DNA of 64,000 bases from Diploptera punctata. Its lineage: Eukaryota > Arthropoda > Insecta > Blattodea > Blaberidae. The notes under the pieces were generated by a model that saw only the letters and a program-made list of their open reading frames with translations, had not been told where the DNA came from and did not search any database. Each line of letters opens with the position of its first letter. Positions within the stretch are counted from its first letter, which is position 1. Shown here piece by piece: positions 1 to 10,528 of the stretch. Where the stretch lies: contig JASPKZ010007288.1 in the NCBI GenBank assembly GCA_030220185.1, positions 258,001 to 322,000 of the forward strand. Reading direction: 5' to 3'. Position numbers and translations under genes: made by a program.

Positions 1-1374
1 CAATTGACGTCTGTCCACGGCTTCACGAATATCTTCGGTAATTTTTAGCAAAGCTGTGGTTGTGCTATGACCAGATCTAAAGCCGGATTGATAAGGATCA
101 AGGAGGTGATTTTCTTGGAGATAATCAGTCATTTGCTTATGTACAATATATTCCAGGGCTTTAGATAATGTCGGAAGGATGCTAATCGGTCGGAAGTCAT
201 TACAGTTAGTAGGTGTACTTATTTTTGGTATAGGCCGAACTCTAGACTGTTTCCATACAATAGGGAAGATAGAAGTTATAAGGGAAGCATTGAAAATATG
301 AGTCACTGTGGGTAGTATAATGTCAATGATTTTATTTAGCATTAAAATGCTGATGTTATCTGTTCCTTGCGCATTGGATTTAATCCGCTTGAGTGCTTTT
401 TTAACGTCTATAGGCGAAATGTCGTAAAAGTAAAATTTATCTCTTCCTATATGTGGGGATGGGGATAAGTCTTTAAGAATGTCTATTTTAGTCTTGTTGT
501 CTGGAGGTGTCATGGGTATTGAGGTAAAATGTTCATTTAAGTCATCTACAGAAATGTCTATAGAGTCAGTTGAGGGATTCAACTGTCTAAGTCCCATTGC
601 ACGGAGATTTCGCCAAGTGTCCCGTGCACTTATTTCAGGTCCGATTATACTGTGGGCGTGTCGTAGTTTGGCATTACGTATAGTTTGTGTAGTTGTGTTT
701 CTAAGTTGTTTGTACAGTTGCCAGTTCTCGTCATTTTTATGTCGTCTGTATGTTCGGTATGCTTTGTCTCGTTTTGACATAAGTTCACGTATTGAATCAT
801 TCATCCAGGGAGCAGGGGAGCGGGAAAATCGTCGGGTTTTTACTGGTGCATGTCTGTCGTATAGTTGTAGTATCAGTGTATTAAATGTGTCTACTTTTTC
901 ATCAACTGATCTAAGATTCCATATTGAATACCAAGGTAGTTCTAAAGCGTCTGATTTTAGTTTAGTATCGTCTATGTTTTGTAAATTTCTGTACGTAATC
1001 AATTTAGAGCGTCTTTTAGGACATTGGAGTGAGTATTCTACGAATACAATGTCATGAGCAGATATGCCAGGAGCAGGAATTTGTCCATATGACAGTACTT
1101 TCTGTGGATGTGTAGTCACAATTAAGTCCAGTAGAGTGTCGGAAGTAGCAGTATGGTGTGTGGCAGAGAGAGGAACAATGGTCATATTAAAGCTTTGGAA
1201 CATATTTTTAAGTTGTATGGCTGGTGAGTCAGTCTGAAGAAGATTTGTATTAAAATCGCCTGCGACAATAACGTGTTCATAATGAGGCAATGAATCGTTC
1301 AGAGCGTTTTCTAGATCCGAAAGGTGCCCAATTTTTGGAGGTTTGTATACAATGCATAAGAGACATTTTTTAGA
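1..1374 (-). CDS. ORF2 C-terminal segment: end of endonuclease, linker and reverse transcriptase fingers
   Basis: I translated the minus strand by hand from about 1374 to base 1 and found no stop codon. The frame begins in the endonuclease with KPPKIGHL, then AGDFNTNLL, SDTLLDLIV and an AHD in place of the usual SDH. A linker follows (ELPWYSIWNLRSVDEKV, SPAPWMNDSIREL), and then RT segments VRPIPKI, NDFRPISILPTLSKALE and DPYQSGFRSGHST. The catalytic YADD lies beyond the window. The upstream half of the protein is in another frame (1311-1781), joined across a T6 run at 1366-1371. Product: DNA nicking and target-primed reverse transcription. Protein incomplete. Confidence 0.8.
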
Positions 1375-1781
1375 CTGGCTTGAATTTCTACGAATAAGAA
1401 CTCGGGGCGAGCGGAATATACAGAAGGGGACTTGTGGACAATTCTTGGATTAAGCTCATTTGATATAAAGGCACAAACTCCTCCACCTCTTTTATCTATT
1501 CTGTCATTTCTGAGCAGTGTATATCCGTCTAGGTGAACAAGGGACGAAGGTATGGATGGGGTGAGCCAGGTTTCCGAAATTAAAATGGCGCTCAGTCCAA
1601 GAGATGAAAATATGGTTTCAAACTCATCAAAGTGGGACAGAATGCTTTGTGAATTTACGTGAGCGATTTTAAGTGATGATTTATCAATAGAAAATGCATT
1701 CCTAAGTAGACTGGTAGTTGTTTTTGGAGGGGATGGTAGGGATTGAGGAATGTTGCTACCTGTGTTAAAAGCTGTCTGCAC
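1311..1781 (-). CDS. ORF2 N-terminal segment: apurinic-like (APE) endonuclease, frameshifted
   Basis: This 156-residue frame carries the first half of the APE-type endonuclease that nicks the target before reverse transcription. Visible motifs are HVNSQSILSHFDEF, the catalytic-glutamate segment LISETWLTP, and the DGYTLLRNDR...RGGGVCAFIS block typical of CR1/Jockey-type enzymes. It leaves frame in VEIQASLKN, where a run of six A (minus strand) precedes LLCIVYKPP in the next frame. It lies about 300 bases downstream of ORF1. The start is nominal; a homologous frame may begin further upstream. Confidence 0.75.
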   Translation of the reverse strand: MQTAFNTGSNIPQSLPSPPKTTTSLLRNAFSIDKSSLKIAHVNSQSILSHFDEFETIFSSLGLSAILISETWLTPSIPSSLVHLDGYTLLRNDRIDKRGGGVCAFISNELNPRIVHKSPSVYSARPEFLFVEIQASLKNVSYALYTNLQKLGTFRI

Positions 1782-1859
1782 AATAAGAGGGTGATTGGAG
1801 AAGGTGAGTGAGTCAAGGGTTGCAAATAATTCATCATTTGTCAGCTCAATGTTGCCAAT

Positions 1860-2075
1860 AGCAGAAAGTAAAAATAAACTATGTACTGTAATAACTCTAA
1901 TAAAATTAAAATAATTTAGCTAAACAAATAACTTAAAAAATGAAAATAAAACAAGTAAGTTGTCCTAAATAAAAAATAATAAACTTAAAACTTACCTAAA
2001 TTAGAAATAAATTAACAATATAATTGTTAGCAAAGAAAAGACAAATAAAGTAAACATATTTTACACTCAGGTCCT
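1860..2075 (-). other. Inter-ORF spacer of the CR1/Daphne-like element
   Basis: AT-rich stretch between ORF1 and the endonuclease frame, rich in AATAAA-like words on both strands. I see no coding potential. Confidence 0.4.
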
Positions 2076-2077
2076 AT

Positions 2078-2764
2078 CTAGTTGATATCCGTAGAAGATC
2101 TAATTTTGCGTTTTTCGCCATTTACTTTGGCTATGACGGCACCGTCCATTGTCCATACATTTTGAATACCGTATTTTTGTATACTGTCTTGTAGCAGGCG
2201 ATAGCGACACTTCGTTAGGTCCTCGCGAACAGTGACCCCACTTCCTTTCAACTTTTTCTTGCTTAGAAAAACTTCACTGCGCTTGCGGTAACTAACAAAT
2301 TTCACTATTATAGCCCGCGGTCTTTCTGCATTATTAACACCAACACGGTGACTTCTGTCAATGTCTGTCACTGATAGATCGACACCGATTTTTTTGGCCA
2401 CCTCGATGGCTTTCTGGTCAGTGTCCTCTCCGGCCTCTTCTTTTACACCAAAAATTCTGAGGCATTGACGTCTCTGGTATTGTTCTAGATCGTCTAATTT
2501 ATTTTCCAACACCTCAATCTTTCTGTCTTTTTCATCGAGGGTCTTTTTCAGATCCTCAATTACTTTAGTGTTGTCCTCGATGGTCTTCTGCAGTTCCGCC
2601 ACTACCTGGTCCCGCAACATGGACACAAACACCTGCAGAGTGCCGGGATCCTGCAGCGCCTCTTTCACCACACGTTTCACTGCTTCCTCCGTAGAACTTG
2701 TCGAATCATTGTTTGAATTACGTGTGTTTTTACCCATGTTGTTAAATGTACACACTTTTGACAC
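2078..2764 (-). CDS. ORF1 protein of the CR1/Daphne-like element: coiled coil plus RRM-like nucleic-acid-binding region
   Basis: Intact 228-residue frame. Residues about 52-98 form a charged heptad coiled coil (VAELQKTIEDNTKVIEDLKK and on), as in trimerising ORF1 proteins. This is followed by CLRIFGVKEE near residue 101, then DIDRSHRVG, PRAIIVKFVSYRKRSEVF and VTVREDLT, the sequence style of an L1-type ORF1p RRM and C-terminal domain. Such proteins coat element RNA and act as nucleic-acid chaperones. No zinc knuckle is seen. The next upstream ATG choice is at the MSKVCTF start; the MGKNTRN start nine codons in is equally plausible. Confidence 0.8.
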   Translation of the reverse strand: MSKVCTFNNMGKNTRNSNNDSTSSTEEAVKRVVKEALQDPGTLQVFVSMLRDQVVAELQKTIEDNTKVIEDLKKTLDEKDRKIEVLENKLDDLEQYQRRQCLRIFGVKEEAGEDTDQKAIEVAKKIGVDLSVTDIDRSHRVGVNNAERPRAIIVKFVSYRKRSEVFLSKKKLKGSGVTVREDLTKCRYRLLQDSIQKYGIQNVWTMDGAVIAKVNGEKRKIRSSTDIN

Positions 2765-2867
2765 TAACTGATATAAATTTAAACTTAAACTGACTACGAA
2801 TATACAACTTTAACTATGAAATAACGAAGGCACCTGCTGAAAAGTAACTTAAAACCTGGAGCGTAAC

Positions 2868-3293
2868 TTGTGCGTGTTAGTAGCTAGCCGCCATGACAAT
2901 ATATATGCTATTTGTGGTACAATAAATAAAACATTGAATAATAAAGCCCATAAACAAACAAAATTAAAATTTTATAAAACAGTGGCTGTCCCGGCCCTTT
3001 CCTATGGGAGTGAATCTTGGATTACCACTACCAAACAAGAAAGTAAAATCCAAGCAGCCGAGATGAAATTTTTAAGAAGAGTAAAAGGCTGCACTAGAAT
3101 GGACCAGATAAGAAACGAGGATATCCGTGAAGAACTGCAGATCTACTCCATGAAAGAAAAGATATTTAACAACAAGATACAGTGGAAAGAACATGTAGAA
3201 AGAATGGAAGAAAGTAGATTACCACATAAAATCTTCCATTATTTTCCAAGAGGAAGAAGAGATGTCGGACGTCCTCGGAGGAGATGGTCTTAG
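2868..3293 (+). pseudogene. C-terminal fragment of RTE-like reverse transcriptase
   Basis: Readable segments are FYKTVAVPALSYGSESWI, KIQAAEMKFLRRVKGCTR, IRNEDIREEL and the terminal GRRDVGRPRRRW. These are the standard C-terminal block of RTE/BovB-like polyproteins (often annotated as craniofacial development protein 2-like). Endonuclease and the RT catalytic core are absent. The first dozen residues come from flanking DNA, so the annotated start is artificial. Non-functional alone. Confidence 0.8.
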
Positions 3294-3362
3294 ATCTATT
3301 AGTGAAGACGGAACAGGCAACTCTTGCCTAAACCAGGAAGTGAAGAGGAAGAAGAAGAAGAA
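2880..3362 (+). mobile_element. RTE-like retrotransposon, 5'-truncated 3' end with GAA-repeat tail
   Basis: Only the C-terminal part of RT remains, followed by a short 3' UTR and a GAAGAAGAAG tail at about 3345-3362. The tail and C-terminal motifs match the RTE-like group represented several times in this window. The 5' truncation is typical of incomplete target-primed reverse transcription. Confidence 0.8.
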
Positions 3363-3590
3363 GGTAATTCAGTTATTAATTTCAATGTTCAGAACATTGG
3401 TCGGCACTTATACATTTCGTTACTAAGGGCTAATGAAAATAAAGGCTGGGAAATAGATCGTAATGTAGTTTCTTCGCAATTGCATCATCATCATCATCAT
3501 CCATGCAAGCATTAGGCCGTGTGGCCTGTTACGATCTCAAAGAGGAATTTTCCATCCAGCGCTTTTTTATACGTACCAGCGATCTTTTGC

Positions 3591-4122
3591 CTAGGGGCAG
3601 TAACGAAGCATGTCTTTTGGAATTCTATGAGACGCCATTCGTTGATGATGGGCTTTCCAGTTGTTCTGGTAGTTTTGTATATGGTGAAGAATGGGTTCTA
3701 CATCCAACTCTTCCATAATTTCCTCATTTCTTTTATGGTCCCACTTTGTGTAGCCTGCTGTACGGCGCATAAATCGCACCTCATTTGCTGTTATTCGGCT
3801 TTCATCTCGTCTTCGTATTGTCCATGCTTCACTACCATATCTTAATACTGGTCTTGCGTGACCCATTATAAAGCCGTAATCTTGTGTTCTTCTGTACTAA
3901 AGATGGTTTCATTATACTGTTAATTATCCCCGTTGTTTTTGTAAAATTTGAGATTTTCTTTGATATATCAGCTTCATCTTGAAATGTTAAATTATAACCC
4001 AAATAATTAAATTCGTTTACTCGTTCTAAAATTTCATCAACCAAAACAATTTTGCTAGGTAGGCTTATAGGGTATTTCCCACAAAAGGCCATTACTTTAG
4101 TTTTCTTTGTATTGATTTCCAT
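3591..4122 (-). pseudogene. Family B RT C-terminal segments (two overlapping frames)
   Basis: The 3832-4122 frame reads INTKKTKVMAFCG and VNEFNYLGYNLTF. The 3591-3866 frame continues with VLRYGSEAWTIRRRDESRI, VRFMRRTAGYTKWDHKRNEE and the terminal HHQRMASHRIPK. The two frames overlap by about 35 bases at a frameshift. The 3' UTR runs from 3590 to the tail at 3483. Confidence 0.75.
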
Positions 4123-4189
4123 ATTGTACCTTTTTTTGCAATTATATTGAAATTGTGTATAGAATACTGTAAATCTGTTTCTGTTGGAG

Positions 4190-4573
4190 CTATTAATACC
4201 AAATCATCTGCCAAAAGCAAAGAGTCTATTTTATGGTATACATCTATTAATTTGGATGGAACCGTGTCTCATCCGTCGCCAATCTTGGAGTATTCTATCC
4301 ATGTATATGATAAAGAGCAAGGGCGAGAGGCCACATCCTAGTCTTTACGCCCCTGTTAATTTCGGTCCATTCTGTTTGTGTGTTATTGATTTGAACTGAA
4401 ATCAAATTTGTTTTATAGATATTGTATAAATTTAAAATATGCTGTTGAGGTAGAATGTTGTTAGCTAACATTTTCAACATTTCATTCCCATTGATTTTGT
4501 CGAAGGGTTTTTGAAGTTCACAAAAGCTAAATGTGTTTCTACATTGAATTCCCTGTGTTTTTCTATTAATCAT
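4190..4573 (-). pseudogene. Family B RT palm segment
   Basis: The palm region reads FCELQKPFDKINGNEML (canonical form F-D-x-x-K-A-F-D) and then VQINNTQTEWTEINRGVKTRMWPLA, the degraded G-V-R-Q-G-D block. Just downstream, the minus strand near 4190-4240 reads LLLADDLVLIAP, the catalytic A-D-D box with leucine in place of the usual tyrosine or phenylalanine. Frames shift between these blocks, so no active RT is encoded. Confidence 0.7.
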
Positions 4574-4841
4574 GTCATGGAGAAATAACCATCACAGCAG
4601 GATCGACCTTTACGAAAGCCATTCTGTTCTTCGCTGAGGAGGTTGTTAAGATGTTCGTATAATTTGCTCTTAATTATCTTGGCGTAAATGTTGTATCCAG
4701 TATTTAGTAAGCTGATGCCTATGTAATTTTCACAGTTTTTCTTGTCTCCCTTTTTAGATGTTGGTATTACAATAGATTTTGTCCAACTTACAGGAATGTC
4801 TCTCCCTTCCCATAGTTTCTTTAAGAATGTTAGAAATCTGT

Positions 4842-5153
4842 CTAAAACAGAGGATTTGCATTTTTAAATAGTTCAATGCTGATTCCATCCTCTCCAGGAG
4901 CTTTGGCGATTCTCATTTTCGTTAATACTTCTGACAGTTCATCCTCTGTAATCAATTCTGTAGACGTGTTATTGGATGATGGTAAAGTGTGAGTATTTGG
5001 AGTTTGGGTCCATAGATTTTGAAAATAATTTGACCATTGTTTGGCTGGGATAACATTAAGGTTGAGATTGTCTTTTCTTTCACGATTCAAAATTTTCAAG
5101 ATTGTGTATGTTTGTGTTACGGATCTGGTAATATCATTCTCTAATTTTGACAC
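4842..5153 (-). pseudogene. Family B linker and N-terminal RT segment
   Basis: Contains LITEDELSEVLTKMRIAKAPGEDGISIELFKN. The KAPGEDGI pattern is the conserved entry to the RT fingers in RTE-like elements. Terminated by a stop before the next RT block. Confidence 0.7.
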
Positions 5154-5396
5154 AAATTCCTCTCAATTGTTTCTATGTCTCTTCCTGGTTTCTCATTTCG
5201 GTATTGCTCTTGTTTTGTGGTAATTGATTTTGTCTTCTAAATTATTTGATAAGTACTTGTGGTATGCTTCTTTTATGTCTTTGATAATTTGCGTTATTTA
5301 TTCATCCCAATGTCTTATGCCATTTTTCTTAACGGTCTCCTCTTTGTGCCTAGGCTTTCTTTTTGCAGATTGTTTCAAGATGTTAGCAAGTTTACT

Positions 5397-6032
5397 CTAT
5401 TCCTCTTCAATATTTTCGAAGACAGGGCAATCCTTCATAATGTTTTGCATTCTTGTCTTATAAAGCCAAGCTGTGCTGTGATCTATGAGGGAGCTTACTT
5501 TGAACTTCAAATCCAAATTCTGAACTTTAGTTTTTCTTTTAATCCATACTGGTTTCGTACGTATAGTACTGACAAGAAGATAGTGATCTGATTCAATTTC
5601 TGGTCCCCGGAACATTGTTGTATCTAAGACCAAATCTGATAGTTTCTGGTTAAAAAGAATATAATCTATAATTGATCGAGAATTTCTGGCTTTCCAGGTA
5701 TACGTACGACTATCTCTATGTTCATACATGAAATTCATAATTTTTGCTTGATTGTAAACTGCAAAATCAATACGTCTTTGGCCATTTCTATATAATGTAT
5801 CTTCACCATGTCCTCCTATATAGCACTGGATTTTTCTGTTCCCTATCCTGTCATTAAAATCTCCCATGAATAAGAGCATATCTGATTTATTTACATGATT
5901 GAGATTTGTTTGTAGTTTTGAATAGAATTTGTCATTTTCTTCTTCTTCACCTTCTATTGGAGCATAAATTCCTATTATTGTTAAGTATCCTGTTGAGAGT
6001 TGTAGTCTTACGTGAATGATTCTTTCTTTCAT
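5397..6032 (-). pseudogene. Family B endonuclease domain (APE type)
   Basis: A 211-residue frame with the motifs of an APE-type endonuclease: IGIYAPIEGEEEENDKFY, LLFMGDFNDRIG, RTYTWKARNSRSIIDYILF and the catalytic SDHYLLV. The first part of the domain, including the catalytic glutamate, continues in other frames up to about 6290. C-terminal 60 residues form the linker toward RT. The domain is nearly complete, but the polyprotein is broken on both sides. Confidence 0.75.
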
Positions 6033-6594
6033 TATGGAATGTGTAATTATCTATTGATGATCTAAATTTCTTATGTATCATTAACATTACTCCAGCTTTT
6101 GCTCTTGTATTGTGATTTACTCCGCTATAAAACTGTAAATAATTTTGTTTCTTTCGAAGCTTTTAATTTCTTTTTGTTTTCAGAAATAGCCGCACATGCA
6201 ATTCCGTCTTTGCCAGAATGTCGTCTAATTGGTCCTCTTTATGGGGAATTCCCTGCACATTCCAGGTTGCAAATTAAAAAATATTTTCCTCCTTCCATGT
6301 CGTATCCTTATTCTCGCAAAGGTCGTCAACAGGTTGATCTGTCTCATTCATCCGAGGCTTGGTTTGAGACTTGAAAGCAATTGTAAAATTTTCGGTCGAT
6401 GGGTTGCCGCCCCAGAGGGGTATTATTGTGGGGTTCCCACAAATGTAGCATTTCCTCTACATTAAGGTGATGTGGTTATACCGCCATTACTCAGTCCTCA
6501 GAGCCTGATCTGTAATAGCAGGTTGCACCACGAGCAGGTTGAGGTTGAGATTTGGATAGGAGAGGTGATGAAATGCACGTCACTATCCCTTAAA

Positions 6595-7655
6595 ATATGA
6601 CAAAGTTATGGATGTACAAATAAAACATTTTTGTTCGTATTTTTAAAAAGTTTCAATATATTTGAATGTATCGATCTAAACCAGGAAATGTTCTACTTAT
6701 TTGTGCTCAGATTACGGGCTCGAATAAACTGATTACCGCGAAATTATCTGAGAACACAAACGGCTGGAGAATAGGGATACAACTTATATCCTTCTCAATA
6801 CATTGAATAACTGTTTTGATTTCTTGATTTCACCCACCAGTGGACCTTCACAGATTTATAATTGTTTACCTCTGACAATCCAAATTTAATTACTATTTAC
6901 ATTTGAAGTATGGAAGGTAGGTTACACGGTTGAGTTGCTTGCTTTTGTGAAGGCAACAATGCGCATTCCATTGTGCCGAGTCTGTTATTTATTAATCCCT
7001 TGACTGCTAATAACTGTTGTTGCTTGCTGTATAGGGGTGTTTGCTGATTTTTGGCCTTCCTAAAAGGCGTTGGAAAATTATGTTTTATTATAATTTATTG
7101 TGAAGTTTCCTATTAATTTAATGATTTGTTACCCCATCAAAATATATTTCGATGTGTGGCACGCCGTTGTGATTGGTTGCCTATATTGCGCACTATAGAG
7201 GTGACATGGGTAGCAATATTGTTAGACCTTGTAGCTATCCTATTACTGATGAGCGCATCAATATAGGAAGCTGCGCCGCTCTGTGAAGTTTGGAGATTCT
7301 TGTGTAACGTGGTGACGAAAATATTATTTTTGAACATTTATTCTGAATTACTTGAACTTTTCTTTTGTGTTCTGCAGCAAGAATGTTCCAAGTTTCACTA
7401 TCGTATGCTACAGATAACAGAAACGTACAACGTTAGCTTGATCCTTGTACATAATGTGTTAGACCTGAAGAATGGATGAGTTGACAGGTCAGAATTCCGA
7501 AACGAATTCGTAAAAAAAAAATTAAATCCTTGGAACGTTAATGAGTTTATTTCATACTTTCTTGAATTTAATTATTCTAACACATGAACATTAAAACGTC
7601 GTCTACATATTGAGAATGATATACAGGAAATATAATTACCAAGATTATAAATCTG
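6595..7655. other. Unassigned AT-rich interval
   Basis: No coding frame longer than about 65 codons and no recognised repeat. Confidence 0.4.
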
Positions 7656-7790
7656 TTGGCCGCGGTGGTCTACTAGTTACTTGTCTCTTGTCCCGAGCAA
7701 CACGGTTTCAAACCCGGCGGGGTTTATTGACTTCCTGGGATGCAAATGTATAAGGAACGACTCCTGCATAGGCACTTTAAAGACTTGAGT
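7656..7790 (+). mobile_element. tRNA-derived SINE (family S1)
   Basis: Starts GGCCGCGGTGGTCTACTAGT, a box A-like stretch, followed by GGTTTCAAACC resembling RNA polymerase III box B. The same head sequence (CGTGGACTAGTGGTTA type) recurs at 16620-16835 on the minus strand and 63350-63470. The 3' end is indistinct. Confidence 0.7.
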
Positions 7791-8760
7791 CAAAAGTTTG
7801 AAGATTTTGTGCTCATAAAACAACTTTAAACCTGAAAAAAGAGGCCTCTAAGCAAAATTTACCGATCATCATCCGAGTGTCAAGCCTGCTACATAACTCA
7901 TGAGTTCGATAAGCTGATCACATGGCAGTCATGACATGTACAGACAAATAAGCCAACTAATTTAGCTTGGTATAGAAACTCCTAACAGAAAGAAGCTATT
8001 GCTAGACTCAAAAGGGCGTAAAGTCAATAAATAAGGAAGTATAGACAAATTAAATTCGTTAACGGGTCAACCGTGCAGGAACAATCCCCGTATCAATGAT
8101 AAACGATTTGTTTGAATATCGTAATGCAAATTGCAAAATAAATATAGGCCTATAATAGACCAATGGGAAAATTAATACTAAATATTTTGACGGTAAAATA
8201 CGAATGTAAATGCATATAGAAATTAGGAAACGAGGTAAAACAAGATATTGAACAATTTATATAATATAGGTAAGAAAAGGTAGTCCTAAATATGTTGTGG
8301 TATAATTTTATTTTCTGAGTTCTATTTTAGTCTATAATAAACACACTGAAGGGTTTTGGTCATAGTCAAATAAATTTGTATATTATTTAAACTCCATGGC
8401 GCGACAGTATTCGGAGACTTTTTGCTCAATTAATTGGCTGCTGCCCTCACATTCACTTGTTAACCACAGATTTCAATGATGACCAGGCCAATATGGTGGT
8501 GACATTTAGTCAGAATGTCTGGTGCTGAAGCCAGTATATAAGAATTTTCTCAAACTGCAAACGTTATATATTTTACCTACCACAATTGCTCACGATTATG
8601 AGTGGGAACCGGTCCCTTACTGGCCGACATCTCATGGAGACTCAAACCAGCGTAAGTCACGTAGGCATCATGCCTCAATACGCTCAACTAAGGCGCGGAG
8701 GACGCATATTATCCACTCGAGTTCAGATACTCCAGGTCAAAATCAAGAATGTAACGATAA
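7791..8760. other. Unassigned interval
   Basis: AT-rich; two short overlapping frames near 8522-8918 run into the SINE that follows and show no protein-like conservation that I recognise. Confidence 0.4.
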
Positions 8761-8765
8761 TTCAA

Positions 8766-9075
8766 GGGAAGTCCACCGCTGTGTCTCATAGTAAGCCACT
8801 GCCTTGTCACTCAGCGGGCTTGGGTTCGATTCCCGGTCGGAACAAGCTTCCTGGTAGAGTAGTTTTTCGGGGTTTTTCCTCAGCTGTGAGACAAATGTCA
8901 GTTAGCTTTAAGGCCTGAAAGGTCTCCGAATATCATGTGGCCATCATCATCATCATCTTTCACCGGTGAGGAAAGCTATGGGAAGCTACCACACGTATAA
9001 TTCCCTAGTAAAGTTGCAAAGCATAGCATGAAAATGCTATCACTGCAGTGAAAGACCTGGCCTAGGACAGAACAC
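8766..9075 (+). mobile_element. tRNA-derived SINE (family S3), essentially full length
   Basis: Head GTCCACCGCTGTGTCTCATA, box B GGTTCGATTCCCGG near 8823, a GGGGTTTTTCCTCAGCTGTG segment, an ATC microsatellite, then GAAAGCTA...GGGAAGCTACCACACG and the end block CACTGCAGTGAAAGACCTG. The copy at 21294-21597 on the minus strand aligns over its whole length. Partial copies lie at 26175-26310 and 27505-27690. Pol III transcription is inferred from boxes A and B. Confidence 0.8.
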
Positions 9076-9146
9076 TATAGAAAAAAGGCATTGTACCCCA
9101 TAATAGGTATTTACAAACTTAATATTTAATTACTTACTCACTGGCA

Positions 9147-9788
9147 CTATCGAACCCGTAGGTTCATGGCCGCGCGGACATAAGCTCTCCATACATCGCT
9201 ATCCTGAGCTAATGCTTTCCAATCTCTCCCTGCATAATCTTTATCCCTCAAATCATAGTTAATGTTGTTCTCCCACCTCATTCTTGGTCTACCAACTGGG
9301 CGTTTTCCTTCTGGCTTTCCTACAAGAAGTTTCCAGGCACGTCTTTCATTCCCCATATGTGCAACATGTCCTGCCCATCGCAGTCTGTGAGACTTAACTG
9401 TTATTATTATATCTGGTTTCCTATAAAAACCATGTAGTTCAATGTTATGTAGTCTTCTCCATTCACCTGTCTGTTCATCTCTCTTTGGTGCAAAAATGTT
9501 CCTAAGTACTTTATTCTCAAATACTTGTAATCTCCTTTCCTCCCTTAAAGTAAGAGTCCATGTTTCGCATCTATATAATATAACTGGTAGAATAATAGTT
9601 TTATATATTTTCAGCTTAACGTTTTTTGAAAGGAGTTGGGACATCAAGAGTCTCTGCAATGCATAATAGCATGCATTTCCAGAATTGGGCCTATGTTTAA
9701 TTTCTTTGTGCATCTCATTCCTATTTGTGATTGTTGTTCCTAGGTATTTGAATTCAACCATTTCTTCAAAATTTCCCTCATTTGTCAT
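9147..9788 (-). pseudogene. Family A RT C-terminal block
   Basis: A 213-residue frame: VEFKYLGTTITNRNEMHKEI, KIYKTIILPVILYRCETWTL, LRNIFAPKRDEQTGEWRRL, RWAGHVAHMGNERRAWKLL and GKRPVGRPRMRWENNINYDL, ending AAMNLRVR. This block is the diagnostic used here to find other family A fragments. Overlaps the palm frame by 11 bases at a frameshift. Confidence 0.88.
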
Positions 9789-10146
9789 TAGCTGTCCATT
9801 TCCATTTATATACTGAATTTCTACGTGTGACCATATATTTAGTTTTACTGATATTTACTTCCAGTCCTAATTTCTTAGTGTTACTCAATAGTGTGTGCGT
9901 GTTGGCCTTTAGTACCTCCTCGCTATCGGCCAATAATACTTCATCATCAGCGTAAACTAACAGCTTATTAATACCATTGAGTTGTAAGGCTTCCTCATTC
10001 TCTAAAGATTTAATGACATGCTCTAGTACAAAATTAAATAGTAGAGGAGATAGTGCATCTCCTTGCTTCAACCCATTCTGGATTTCAAAAGTGTCTGAAA
10101 ACGGTTTGCCTACACGCACCCTACTCTTTGAGCCATTTAGACACAT
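9778..10146 (-). pseudogene. Family A RT catalytic palm
   Basis: Contains IQNGLKQGDALSPLLFNFVL and the catalytic box VYADDEVLLADSEE, followed by LGLEVNISKTKYM. The catalytic residues are intact, but the upstream fingers (about 10150-10530) are in another frame and the C-terminal block is in a third. Confidence 0.85.
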
Positions 10147-10528
10147 TCGTATAAGTCTAACTAACTTTTTAGGAATTCAGAGCTCCAGCTGGATACTCTC
10201 AATTGAATCATATGCTTTATTGCAGTCTACATATAGTTGATGTACAGTACCATTATATTCCCATTTCTTTTCTAAAATTTGTCTTATACTAAAAATATGA
10301 TCTGTTGTAGACCTGTTCCTTCTAAATGCACATTTATGATCTCCTAGAATGTCATCAATATAGGGAGTAAGTCTCCTTATTAATATATTTGTTAGAATTT
10401 TGTACGAAGTTGAAAGTAATGAGATGCCCCTGTAGTTGTTGCAATCAGTTTTATCTCCTTTCTTTTAAATTGGTACGATAATTGATTCCTTCCATTCATC
10501 TGGAACAGGTTCTTTTTCCCAAATGATA

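Larger units (their letters stand above)
1..2830 (-). mobile_element. CR1/Daphne-like non-LTR retrotransposon, 3' part beyond left edge
   Basis: On the minus strand the order is ORF1, then endonuclease, then reverse transcriptase, the usual order for a two-ORF non-LTR retrotransposon. The 5' end is uncertain, near 2830. RT continues past base 1, so thumb, 3' UTR and tail are outside the window. A homologous 5'-truncated element lies on the plus strand at 41105-43690 and shows what the missing 3' half should look like. Clade assignment is from motif style (PWYSIWNLRSVDEKV, DPYQSGFRSGHST) and is an inference. Confidence 0.85.
3483..6590 (-). mobile_element. RTE-like retrotransposon ('family B'), near full length but decayed
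   Basis: Reading the minus strand: a 5' region of uncertain start near 6590, an endonuclease, an RT core and a C-terminal block, ending at a GAT-repeat tail (plus-strand ATC repeat at 3483-3501). Several frameshifts and stops divide the single expected polyprotein into at least five pieces. C-terminal sequence differs from the fragment just to the left and from family A, so it is a separate family. Confidence 0.8.

Noticed and set aside
479..1057. 192-codon plus-strand frame
   Set aside because: Exact antisense shadow of the CR1/Daphne-like reverse transcriptase on the minus strand.
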